Source: Pseudisothecium myosuroides (Eukaryota; Streptophyta; Bryopsida; Hypnales; Lembophyllaceae). From it: a stretch of DNA of 64,000 bases. Where the stretch lies: the NCBI GenBank assembly GCA_951799445.1, contig OX637288.1, positions 46,515,288-46,579,287 on the forward strand, given 5' to 3'. Below the pieces are notes generated by a model, which saw only the letters and a list, made by a program, of their open reading frames with translations, was not told where the DNA came from and did not search any database. A program made the translations under genes and the position numbers. Within the stretch, counting starts at the first letter, position 1. Every line of letters begins with the position of its first letter. Of the stretch, positions 36,320 through 47,200 are shown in pieces.

Positions 36320-36754
36320 TGTCAGGACTCTAGCTACGATCCTGGGATCCTGTCGATGCTTCCAAACGAACCACCAATACCGAATACCCCAGCCCATATG
36401 GACCCACCACTAGCTCGGAGAGAAACAGGGAATCAATCCCATGACGAGATTACCAACGCAGCACATGCTCGATCACCTCCCTTCTCAGGCATATCATTAA
36501 TCAGTCATTACGTAATTGCTCAAAGAGCGGATGATCACTCATGCAGTCTGTGGACTAGTGGAATCAGAGGGTGCGGAATCCGAACCTTGCATTGCATTGA
36601 AAGTATGTCGCGTGAGGGACATCACCCCCCTCACTGGGTTACAAGCTATTCTCCTGTAACTGCCGCTAAGTAACTGCTCTTTGTAACTCCCTTTCCCTGG
36701 TCTGTTAACTTCCACTGTGGAATATCGTCCAGCTAGAGCGACGCAGTCGTGACA
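36320..36754 (-). repeat. 5' LTR of the chromovirus
   Basis: 435 bp, 16 differences from the other LTR. If transcription starts at 36613, U3 is about 141 nt and R-U5 about 294 nt. Confidence 0.95.
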
Positions 36755-37492
36755 TGTGTCCAAAGTAGGAGTTGGAAGTTATTTACCAAGTTTTTGCAAT
36801 TTTTTTCCAAGTGCTTTGTAAAATCAGCAGACTTCAGACCTCATTTAGGTATAGTAAATCAATTTTTTTCAAAAAACTTTGAACTAATAAAAGTTGTAAA
36901 ATGAAATTAACTTTCACCTCCAAAAATCCGTTTGTGATTCAGAGATTTTTATAAAAAGTTAAGGACAAAATTCAGAGACAGATTTGTAAATGTAAAATAA
37001 TTGTCCATTCCGACCTGTCTCTGAATTTTGTCCATAACTTTTTATAAAAATCTCTAAATCACAAACGGATTTTCGGAGGTGAAATTTAATTTAATTTTAC
37101 AACTTTTATTAGTTCAAAGTTTTTTGAAAAAAATTGATTTACTGTGCCTAAATGAGGTTTGAAGTCTGCTGATTTTACAAAGCACTTGGAAAAAAATTGC
37201 AAAAACTTGGTAAATAACTTCCAACTCCTACTTTGGACACATGTGTGAGTTGGTGGTGCATTGGAGTGTTAAGAACCTTGGGCCTCAACTTGGAGGTCCA
37301 TGGTTCAAACCTTGGTGGCATCACTATTTGTGGTGGTTGCCACATGGCGGGTTGTAGGATTTTTGTAGGATTTTTACACTTGTGCAAAAATTGTGGGCAT
37401 CGTAACAATGCGATAAAATTGTAAATTAACGTGCGCATTCATGAAACAATAGTAACCACACGATAATCATTGATATTTCGTAGGATTCCAAC
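36755..37492. repeat. Foldback element, inner arms and right outer arm
   Basis: 36755 to about 36990 is the rest of the left arm; about 37010-37242 is its inverted partner (GTCCAAAGTAGGAGTTGGAAGTT against AACTTCCAACTCCTACTTTGGAC). 37243-37492 is the inverted partner of 30545-30788. Before the retrotransposon inserted, the element had arms of roughly 470 bp around a spacer of a few tens of bases. Ends are GTTGGAA/TTCCAAC; no flanking duplication was found. Confidence 0.85.
37245..37320 (+). other. tRNA-like segment with A and B boxes in the foldback arm
   Basis: TTGGTGGTGCATTGGAGTG resembles a degenerate A box, and GGTTCAAACC at 37302-37311 is a perfect match to the B-box consensus. Spacing is about 45-50 nt. 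Tandem acceptor-like and anticodon-like pairings were not convincing, so this is a tRNA-derived (SINE-head-like) segment rather than a tRNA gene. The same segment occurs inverted in the left arm. Confidence 0.5.
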
Positions 37493-37543
37493 CCGCTCCA
37501 GTTGTATACATTCCTAGATAGGGGACACATTTAGAACCCGCTC

Positions 37544-37998
37544 GATTTAAGGACCTCCTATCTTAGATACCTAGGGGATAGGGAATTTAGTTATAATCTC
37601 ACAAACAAGATTGGTTGTGCTCGATAAGTGATTGGGTTGGACTATCAATGTGTAATAGGTGGAAGACAGGTTTGGCCAGATGAGATTTAAGGACCTCCTA
37701 TCTTAGGTACCTAGGGTATAGGGAATTTAGTTATAATCTCACAAACAAGATTGTTTGATTTAGTTATAATCTCACAAACAAGATTGGTTGTGCTCGATAA
37801 GTGATTGGGTTGGACTATCAATGTGTAATAGGTGGAAGACAGGTTTGGCCAAATGAGATTTAAGGACCTCCTATCTTAGATACCTAGGGTATAGGGAATT
37901 TAGTTATAATCTCACAAACAAGATTGGTTGTGCTCGATAAATAATTGGGTTGGACTATCAATGTGTAATAGGTGGAAGATGGGTTTGGCCAGATGAGC
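37544..37998. repeat. Tandem repeat, about three 140-bp units
   Basis: Units start GATTTAAGGACCTCCTATCTTAG at about 37544, 37684 and 37857, and each ends with GAAGA-(A/G)GGTTTGGCCA-ATGAG. The middle unit contains an extra 33-bp copy of TTTAGTTATAATCTCACAAACAAGATT. Units are nearly identical, so the array is young. Confidence 0.9.
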
Positions 37999-39039
37999 TG
38001 GCCTATCATCCCTAGGCACTAACATGCAAAGACAAGAAAGCAAAATAGAACACTGACACATTCTTAAACTAGGGTGCTATTCAAGGTTGTGACATTGTAA
38101 TATTAGAGGAGATTTGGGCCTGTAGAAGACCATTTCAAGGTTGTTCCCGATGCGGGGAACAACGCACTGCTGTCAGAAAAAAAAGTTATAAAAAAATAAA
38201 AAAAAGTTATTAAAATGTTAAAAGAATACTAAATAAAAAAATAAAAAATTTGACGTGGTAATCGCTTAGCCACGTCAGACTGGCCATTTGGCAACGTCCC
38301 AGCGTTCCTGCAGAGTTCCCACAGTTCGGGAACTCGTAGTCTTTTAGAGGCCCGAATCTCTTCTAATGCTTTTTTCTTCACTCAATAAGTTCTTGCATTG
38401 GGGGGCTCTCGATTTCAGGGAGCAAAAAGGACCCCCCTAGTGAAGGTTAATAATGTTATGGTTTCCATTGCACCAGGGACTCCAGCCCCCTCTTCAACCT
38501 CCACCTTGTGTTTTAGGCAAAAACAGACTTGGAGGCAGGGTCTATTGGAGTCTATTATTTTTTACAAAAAAACGAAATGGGAAAGCTAGAGTGCTTCTAT
38601 GCTTTATTGAGGGAGACTTGACTTAATTAATTACCATATCACTTGTAACAATTTGCCTTGTTATTAATGTGTTATCCTCTGCCTTGTTCAGCCATCACAT
38701 TTAGAAGGCAGAGTGCTAGGTGCAACTGAATTTGCCTTTGAGGAATAGTATGAGAAGTTTATAATATTGTATATCAACTAAAAATAAAAATAAATTAAAT
38801 TTTAATCATTTACTTTGCTTAAATATTATGGGGCAAAAAATGAAAAAAAAAACAATCAAATTACAATGCATTTGAGATGAAAGTAGGATTTATGGTATAT
38901 AATATCGTTGGGACAATATGTTCCTAAAAATTAACTACTTACACAATCATGAAAATCCATTATAGAATCTTATACAACTCCAAACACATTATAAAGTTTG
39001 TCATAGAAATTGTTAGAAGACAATTATAAGACTATTTAT

Positions 39040-39570
39040 TTATAAAGTGCATTTGTGGAGCTTCTATTTATTACAATGCAAGTACAAAGTATTTATTTAA
39101 GGAGTAATAAATATAGCCTACAATTGTATTATTTTTTATCTTCAATTACTTTCTAAGTTTAAAGAGAGATGATTTATATAGTGTATTTGTGGAGCTTCTA
39201 TTTATTACCAAAGTCATTATTTAAGGAGTAATAAATATAGCCTACAATTGTATTATTTTTAATATTTTTTTACTTTCTAATTTTTTAGAGAGTTATTTTC
39301 ATCTATATTTCTTGTGCTCTTTTACTTCTTTTTTTCACTATAGTATAAAACCTATAGGGGAAGAACCACAAACGCCACCAATTATATATTGATCGATTCA
39401 AGGATTTATTGTAGTCTTTAGATGGGAAGTTTATGAATTAAACTTTTTGTTCATTTATATTTCTTGTGCTCTTGTACTTTTTTTTGGTGCTTTAGTATAG
39501 AACTTTTAGGAGGGTGAAGCAAAAAGACTTAAACTTATATATTGATTCAAAGATTTGTCGTAGTCTCTGG
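39040..39570. repeat. Two consecutive tandem duplications inside the long-TIR element
   Basis: TTTATTTAAGGAGTAATAAATATAGCCTACAATTGTATTATTTTT-type sequence occurs at about 39090-39138 and 39212-39262 (unit about 125 bp). ATTTCTTGTGCTCTT-TACTTCTTTTTTT-type sequence occurs at about 39308 and 39460 with TATATTGAT-GATTCAA-GATTT following each (unit about 155 bp). Confidence 0.7.
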
Positions 39571-39793
39571 AATTGAAGCTTAGAAATCTTCTATTCAGTT
39601 GTAAAGGTACCTCGGATACATTGTGCCTCTATAAATCATTTAAGTAACATGAATTGCACACATTGAATATGTAATCATTTTTTTACCTATTTATTTGTTA
39701 ATTTATTTTGTAATACACATTGGTCTTCAACTTACTAAAATTCTTTTATATTTGATTCCATACTAGATCTCTTCACAGTATTGATAAACTACA

Positions 39794-40219
39794 ATGGAAA
39801 ATCAAGCATCTCAGTTGCCGCTCAATGGATCAGTGAGAGCTCGAGTTCAAGCAATTGACTTGAATACCCAAAACCAAGATGAAGAGGTGCCACATGGAGA
39901 TGTTCAAGGGGTGCATCCAAGTCACACCTTTGCTAGTGGATCAGGGTCCAGTGATGAATTGTTGGATGTGGTTAGCCAAGAGTGGTCTGAAACTCTAAAG
40001 AAGCTTGTAGAAGTTCTTGATAGAGCTCAAGATAGGGAGGATGCAAGGCATAGGGAACTTGTAGACATAGAGAGAGAAAAAATAAAGGCGGAAAGAGAGA
40101 ATATAAAGGCAAATAGGGAAACCTCTCAAGCTTTGGTTGGGGCTCTTCAATCTATGGCAGATGCAATAATATTGATGGGGCAGTCTCTTGTACAAAATCC
40201 TCCACGTCAATCGGAATAA
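39794..40219 (+). CDS. Transposon-borne coiled-coil protein of unknown function
   Basis: 141 residues, starting ATG 14 nt after a possible splice acceptor (CTTCACAG at about 39772-39779). The N-terminal 60 residues are polar and low-complexity. Residues about 65-120 form a charged amphipathic helix (LVEVLDRAQDREDARHREL, then DIEREKIKAERENIKANRE), and a hydrophobic tail ends QNPPRQSE. The look recalls C-terminal regions of Myb/SANT-type accessory proteins encoded by some DNA transposons, but no DNA-binding motif is present here. It may be the last exon of such a protein or a stranded piece. I do not recognise the family. Confidence 0.4.
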   Translation: MENQASQLPLNGSVRARVQAIDLNTQNQDEEVPHGDVQGVHPSHTFASGSGSSDELLDVVSQEWSETLKKLVEVLDRAQDREDARHRELVDIEREKIKAERENIKANRETSQALVGALQSMADAIILMGQSLVQNPPRQSE

Positions 40220-40667
40220 ATATTTGCTATGGACTAGGATTGTGTGCGTATCGTAATTGTTATATGAAATATATTACTAGAGTTCAGTAAGATTCTATTA
40301 TGAATTTTCATGATTGTTTAAGTAGTTACTTTTTAGGAATATATTGTCCCAACAATATTTAATATTATAAACTCTAATTTCATCTCAAATGCGTTGTAAT
40401 TTGAATGACTTTTTATCCATTTTTTGCCCCACTATATTTATGCAAAATAAATGGCTAAACTCTTAATTAATTTCAATTTTATTTTAAAATAAAATATTAC
40501 TAACTTCTCTTTCTATGCCCTTGGGCTAGATTTTTCTCACCCACCATTATGCCCTCCAAATGTGTGATTGTTGAAGAAGGCACACAGTAACAATAATAAG
40601 GCAGATGGTTACAAGGCAAAAAATGAACAAGTCAAAAAGTATTTAAGAAAGTCAAGGGCCCCTCAAA

Positions 40668-42049
40668 TTTGTCCAACAAATCCTCCGGTTTTGGGTCACA
40701 ATTGTTGCAATGGAAATTGGCCCTAAGGTATGTACAGTACAATCGGGTCCAATAATCTTATGAATTTTTGGATCTGTTTCAACTAAGATTAGGAGAACTT
40801 TGGGAAGCATGTGTATGCTCAGAAATGAACAAAATTTTGAGTTGTAAATTACTTTGGAACCTCACTAAGTCTACTTTATCATCATTACAAATGTACACAT
40901 ATGTAATTGAAAATCATACAAAGCGTTTGATGTTTTGTGTACACTATCTACCATCTAGTGTTGCCACTATTTGCTAAAATTACGACTTGTATTTTATGGA
41001 ACATATTAAAAATGAGCCTTTTGCGATTGCTTTAGAGATACTTGATCCCATTCCACTTGAATTGCTTGTATGATTTCTTGCTTGTTCTTCACCCCATTGC
41101 AAAAAATCTTTGACTAGCTTCCAAGGTTCTCTATGAAATGGTAGCTAGATACTGTATAAAAGAAATCCAAATTGTTGTACGATTTTGGATTATTCATTTT
41201 TCACTTGTTATGTAATTGAAGTGCAATTCATTGCAATTCCTAGACAATTTGCGGTTTCAAAATTTGTTCATTTTTGAGCATTTAAGAGCATCTTGAACTT
41301 TATGGACTATTTTGTTGAATATACATGCTTGGGAAGAAAAATTTGTAAGTTATCAGCTCCTTTAGCACAAAAACAAATGATACAAACAATTCAAGCAGTA
41401 TGGGATCATGCATCGATCTTTAGAGCAATTGCAAAAGTTCATTTCAAATACACCCAATTGAATGCAAATGGTAATTTGGACAAAAGGTGGAAGCACTAGA
41501 TTTTAGATAGTGTATAGGAAAGATCCAAATTCTTATACGATTTGGAATTTTACATATATATATATATATATATTCTGATGCTCAAGCACTCTTTACAACA
41601 ATTCCAATGCAATTTGCGGATTCAAAATTGGTTCATTTTTTAGCATACTAGAGCTTTTTGAAGTTATTGAACCTTTTGTTGAAATTTGATTGCAAAGAAA
41701 TTCATAAGATTATTGAACCCAACTATATAGTATACCCCAAATCAAGGAATTAATTCATAATTAGTTTGTAAATTTTTCACTTGTACTACAATACCATTTC
41801 TCTAAGTGCTAATGAACGTAAAAACTCTAATTCAATATGCATCTACGTCACTTTGCAATCATTCATTGTCCAACTCCTCTAACTACATCGCAATATATTG
41901 CAACAAGTGAGGTTTCACTAGTGTTGGGATGCTTACTTCCTTCTTTGTTATATCTCCATACGTTAGTAAATTGTTCTCTTGCACAACATTAGGTGTTTCT
42001 TGAGGTCTTCGGAAGACCGTTAGATCCCAGAGAGTTCACCATGGAACGT
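40668..42049. repeat. Partly tandem-duplicated AT-rich intergenic DNA
   Basis: Sequence at about 41145-41310 recurs at about 41500-41670. Shared strings in order are TAGATA-TGTATA, ATCCAAATT-TTATACGATTT, TGCAATTTGCGG-TTCAAAATT and GTTCATTTTT-AGCAT. An (AT)10 run lies at 41554-41573. The frames at 40768 and 41293 resemble no family. Confidence 0.55.
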
Positions 42050-42198
42050 GCCTATAACATAGGTATCTATAACATGGACACCTACAATATAGGTATTCTA
42101 TAATTATTGAAAGTGTTGATATATAGGTACTTATAACATAGATGTCTAGACTTCTAAGCTCGTGGGCTCAAGATCAATCCTAGGCTCACATGCCTAGC
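42050..42198. mobile_element. MITE-like element with GCTAG terminus, copy 2, truncated
   Basis: The reverse complement begins GCTAGGCATGTGAGCC and continues GAGCCCACGAGCTTAGAAGTCTA, CTATGTTATA and ATACCTAT, matching the left half of the element at 19465. The inverted end is not visible on the other side, so this copy is truncated or diverged. Confidence 0.4.
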
Positions 42199-42944
42199 AA
42201 CCCTCAATTATACTCTAGTTGTCAAATATGATACCATATGCATGGTTCCGTATAGCCCTTTAAAGGATTAATTGAAGCTAGTGAATGTAATAATTTAGCT
42301 AGACTTACAACAAACTTAAAAAAGCGTTGTAAATTGCCAAAAATCACATATTGAGGTGCCGAAATAGCAAAATAGATCCATAAAATATATTTAAATTGGT
42401 CTTTTCAACCAAATTTTGGGACTCATCCCAATGAAAATGTTAAAAAAGAAGTTGCTATGAGAGAGTGAAATTTTCCCTTTTCCAATATAAAAGATGAAAT
42501 CTTGTATTTTGAAAGAAGTAATATTCTTATTGACTAGATTAATATTCAACTTCTAAAGGAATCTTTCTACACAATAAAAATATCTTTTTTGTCCACAAAG
42601 ATATCTTTTGGTTTTTATATGTTCTCTTTTATTCTCCTAGCCATTTGATTCTTTTATTAGCTACTCACTATTGACATTACTATTAAATAAAATTGTTAGA
42701 TTACCAAAAACATCAAAATGACAAAGGAAAATGAAAATGAAATATATGCATACTTCGATGAAAAAATAATGTTTCAAACATATTCATGAGTATACATAGC
42801 TTCATGTCTCCAGTGAAGATTTCAAATTGTACTACCTTCAAAACTTGCATTTAAAAAAGTCATGAATTCAAGATTCCTTCTTCTATTTTGCATTCACACA
42901 TTCTCAAAAATACTGACTATTAAAGTATTCAATATTCACCTTAA
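42199..42944. other. Intergenic, no gene seen
   Basis: AT-rich without recognisable genes or transposon ends. Confidence 0.4.
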
Positions 42945-43165
42945 CCCTTGAACGACGCGGCGGACGTTTTGCGGCCGATGAATGACAAGAGAATCTCCTG
43001 TGTAGGACAGAAGTGCAACTATTCACCCTCCAAATTTTGTGGGGAAAGGGAAGATAATCTACAGTAGCTTGACTTCCAATGAGTGCTTTTGCATTATTTT
43101 AATCCAAGAATCCACACGGTGACAAAACAAATGATTTCCACGGTTATGAGCCCGTCGTTTAAGGG
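42945..43165. mobile_element. TTAA-flanked MITE, copy 2 (piggyBac-like ends)
   Basis: 221 bp with inverted ends CCCTTGAACGACG and CGTCGTTTAAGGG, flanked by TTAA at 42941-42944 and 43166-43169. Imperfect sub-terminal inversion continues (GGCGGAC, GAGCCCG). Contents match copy 1 on the opposite strand. It is better preserved than copy 1 at both termini. Confidence 0.75.
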
Positions 43166-43169
43166 TTAA

Positions 43170-44279
43170 ATTCAATATTACCAAATATAATCCCCTCGAT
43201 TATTTTGCAACTTGTGAAGCAAAAAAAATTCAATCGTGTAACTCGTTCCATCCATCCATCCAAAGTGTAAATCCTAGATTCTTGACTTAGTTGTTCACAA
43301 TAAGTGTTGTACACATTCCCAAATTGTCTTTGTAAAAACATTGTAATATTCAAAGATTGAGACTGTTTCATATTGAGAATAATTTCTTTAGTTTATCAAT
43401 GTGACTTAACAATTATGCAATAAAAAAAATCTAAAATCACTACTATGTCAAGAATGTCTTACTTCAAATCCTTGGCAGCAACAGCCCATTGTTTGTAAAT
43501 CATTAATATTCAAATCCTAATCAAATTAGAAAGAATTTTCAATCTTTCCAAATTACCACGTTTGTTGGCTCCAGACAAAACAGAAGGGCCCATGGCTTCG
43601 ATCAATCCATATCGAGGAGAGGTAAGAAAGTCCTAATCAACACCACAAAAATAAGGGCAAGAATTGGTTTAATGTCGTAGGCAAGAGGAGCATCAACACA
43701 ATCTACATCTACAACGTAGTGAGGGAGTTCAAATAAGATATGCGCACCCCGAATCGCCACTTGAATTGAAATGAATGTACTCTAAACAATTCAGGTGCCG
43801 ATTTTGTGTGCACATAACCCTTGCGATCTTCCGAAGAGTTTATTGCCACTCAGGTATGTATACCTCAAATTGTGTCCCTTACCTACATATGCATAACATG
43901 TCAGTCTAGAAATTTTGAGCCCTAACTTTGAATATGAAGTACGAGTAAGCTACATCTACAGTGAAGAAACACTACGAAATAGATACAAAGCCCTCTTCAT
44001 GAATTAACTAACGCTCCTAGAAAATACCATTACCAAGACACAAACATGAGCACGGTTGAAATGAAGCAGGAATGATCTCAACCGGGAGCAAGCAAGCAAA
44101 TATGCCTCAATGGAGAACCGAATGACTTCATGTTACTATCTGCAACGAAGCAAACAAAGATGGACCTGAGATGGACAGATCTTCCTGTACCCTAAAATAA
44201 ACTTTCTAACCTACCTCAATCTCGAGACTACAAAATTACCTTTGTATTATAGCCTAATTCATCTAATCTGGGAGATGGT
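43170..44279. other. Intergenic, 3' flank of DnaJ gene 2
   Basis: No gene recognised. The part next to 44280 should be the 3' untranslated region of the second DnaJ gene. Confidence 0.4.
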
Positions 44280-47200
44280 TCACCTGGAACTGCCAGCCTT
44301 GGGCTTTGACATATCTGCAAGCTGCTCAATAAGCCTTCTCTCGTCTGAACTGAGTTTCTTAGGAATCTCAACTTGAACTTTCACTAGCTCATCACCTCGC
44401 AAATTAGGCTTGCCTAGCAAGGGAACGCCCCGCTTGCCCATTACTAGAGTGGTTCCAGGTTGCGTGCCAGCAGGAATCTTCAAGTCCACTGTCCCATCTA
44501 CAGTCGGCACTTTCACAGTGGTGCCTAATATTGCATCTATATACGAGACTTTGGCTGAGACGTAAATGTTGTTCCCATCTCTCTTTAACTCGGGGTCGGA
44601 CTTTACATTGATGAAAACGTACAGGTCACCCGGGGGGCCACCCTTGCGCCCTGCATTGCCCTCAGACCGCACTCGAAGCCTACTGCCCGAGTCCACACCA
44701 GCTGGTACCTTCAAACTAATGCGCTTGCTTTTTCTTACTCGGCCATCTCCTGAACACGTTGAACATGGTGTCGAGATCTCTCCAGAGCCCCCACATGCAG
44801 GGCATGTTGATACCTGCGCATTTATAATTGAGTCAGAGGCACCGACACTGGAGGTGACGAAGTTTATGTTAAAAAACTAGGCCTCAAAAACTGCCAGAAG
44901 ATCATTAGAAACGCCAGCAGCATCGAACTTAATCGACCACAAAAAAATTACGAGTCGGAGTCTTGAAACAGAAAACATAGGAATCCCAACCTCGCTAGTA
45001 AGAAAACCACCCCCAGAGATATTATAGAAAACCTAACAAAGTTTAAATTGACAGGGTTGACATTAGTGAGAAGGTGCTGTTGCAATTGGAAGTGTTGAGC
45101 GCAACTAGGTTTCTTAGAGCACCTCTTAGGGAGGATTTTCCATTAATGTAGTGCCTTAAACAAGGTCCCTTGATACTCACCTGGCGGAAATCCCCTAAAG
45201 GAGTTTGGGCGGTAGTCATCACTTGTCCTTGACCTCCACACGTCTTGCACGAAGTGGGTGTTGTACCGGGTTTCGCTCCAGAACCGCTACATGTGTTGCA
45301 ACCTTCCAACCTTGTTACTTCTATATCTTTCTCCATGCCGAAGACAGCTTCCTTGAAATCTAGAAGTAGATCATACCGCTCATCGTCACCCTGCATAGGC
45401 CTGTTTCGAGTCTGGCGGGAGCCTCTCCCGCCCATACCTCCAAAGAAAGTCTCGAAAAGGTCAAAGGGATTATTAAAATCCTGCATCAACGAATATGCAC
45501 ATTGAAGTGATTATGCAATTCAGCTGGTTGCACAATGGTTGAATATAAATAATAAAAACACAAACCCTGCTGGAGTGATAGATTGCAACTTACCCCTGGT
45601 CCTCCAGCACCCTGACCTTTCAGACCAGCTTCACCAAATCGGTCATAAATTGATCGCTTTTCATCATCTGAGAGGACCTGCGAAATCGGGAGACGTATGA
45701 TAAGTGCGCATACAGTAGAAGATGTAATTCATTTCGATATAACATACATTTTTCAAGCTCTATTTGTTACCTTCAAACTCCATCATAACAACAAAGGGCA
45801 ACACTTAAAAGATCGAGGATCTTCTAAAAGTGATCCAATAACTAACAATCGCAACAAATACGAAAAATTCACATTCTTGTTACCTCGTACGCATTACTGA
45901 TGTCCTTAAACTTCTGTTCTGCTCCAGGATCTCTGCAGAAAAAGATGTACAGCAGCGTAAGTCGCGATGCCCAACATGAAACATATGCCCGTCAATTTTC
46001 CATCATAAAAGCCTAGAAAGCTTTAGCAAGAACCACTTCAAAACAAGTCAATGATGACCCAAGGACAACTTACTTGTTTACATCTGGATGGAACTGCCTT
46101 GCAAGTTTCCTGTAAGCTGCAAAAAAAACAAAAAACATAGAGCACATCAGCTGAAAACCAATGAAATAATCAATGACTTTGAAATAAGTTAGAAGATCCA
46201 TAAATCAATGCAAAAAACATAGCATTCGTCCCACTGACCCAAAGATAAACTTATGTCATGCCTTAACAGAGAGGCGCAAAAAGACAACTGCAAGATCACA
46301 TCGACCAACCTCGAAATCAGCCTTGCTCTCTAGTCATCATTGAAAAAATAATCCTTAGAAAAGAAACAAGTCTGAGAGATCATACCGCTTTTAATCTCTG
46401 CCTTATCAGCAGTTTTTGAAACTCCTAGTATTCCGTAGTAGTCCTGAGGAAGCGCAGCGAATTGATGTCAATTTAAAAACTAAAATGCATCTACTTACAA
46501 AACCATGCAATTCTCCCAGTAATAGCCATTCACGGAACGACGGACAGAGAGTGAAGAGCTTACTGCATCTGCACGAACAACAAGACTTCCATTTCGTCGC
46601 TGCTGATGCCTTGGCATTGGGCGAGGTACAAAGGAGAAAGGTGTTTCTGAAGCAAAGAATGTGCTAGATGAATAGCCACAAACCGGGCCATGACGAATCC
46701 TGCGAGAACCACATCGAACAAGGTGACCAAATGTCGAGCAAATTCTGTCTGAAGACTCAATAAAAGCCAGACCTTGGCATAAATTCCTACCAGGTTGAGA
46801 TACTGCTTACGATGAATAGGAATCCTCCGTTTTAACTATCAAATGATCAATCACCAAAACCTAGAATGATAAGATACTGATAAGAGAAAAAATATAATGC
46901 ATTGGCGTCCCCGCATATATAACTACAGGCACTACAAAAATTAATTTAAATTGGATCCATTGAGATCCGTAAGATGGCAGCTCTGATGTTGCTACTTTCA
47001 CTGGAAACTGAATATGATACTTATGGTTAACGCCGGTTTCATGAAACTAACGGAAAATGCAATGCACACAATTTACGGACAAGCAAGCGATTATCAGCAA
47101 TTGACCCTCTTTCATCTGTTAGTACTTAAGCCAATGCGGATAACCAATCACCAAACGTGCATATCAATTAACAAGTCCCTTCTCGAAGACCCGCCTCGGA

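Larger units (their letters stand above)
30789..36754 (-). mobile_element. Ty3/gypsy chromovirus LTR retrotransposon, complete but decayed
   Basis: 5,966 bp bounded by TGTCAGGACT and AGTCGTGACA, with target duplications TGTGT at 30784-30788 and 36755-36759. Genes lie on -: gag, then protease, reverse transcriptase, RNase H, integrase and a C-terminal chromodomain. This order and the chromodomain mark it as a chromovirus. The 435-bp LTRs differ at 16 sites by hand count (about 96% identity), 14 of them transitions. One frameshift and five in-frame TGA codons break pol, so the element is not autonomous. A G8 polypurine tract adjoins the 3' LTR. Instead of a TGG-type tRNA primer site there is a sequence complementary to the element's own LTR. 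Confidence 0.95.
38606..40667. mobile_element. Long-TIR DNA transposon (about 2.1 kb) with a coiled-coil ORF
   Basis: Inverted segments at about 38606-38972 and 40287-40667 match collinearly. GTTGGGACAATATGTTCCTAAAAATTAACTACTTACACAATCATGAAAAT on the left answers the reverse complement of 40300-40358, and GGGGCAAAAAATG, GAGAAGTT and TGCCTTGTTATTA strings match further out. Weak similarity may extend to about 38460 and 40720. The interior holds two sets of tandem duplications and one open frame. No transposase was recognised. The superfamily is undetermined. Confidence 0.6.

Noticed and set aside
37245..37320. A functional tRNA gene
   Set aside because: The B-box is perfect but the cloverleaf stems do not form convincingly and the segment is repeated inverted in a foldback arm. 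It is better explained as tRNA-derived repeat sequence.
37544..37998. Regular repeats that could suggest a CRISPR array
   Set aside because: Units are about 140 bp with no unique spacers and the genome is eukaryotic. It is an ordinary tandem repeat.
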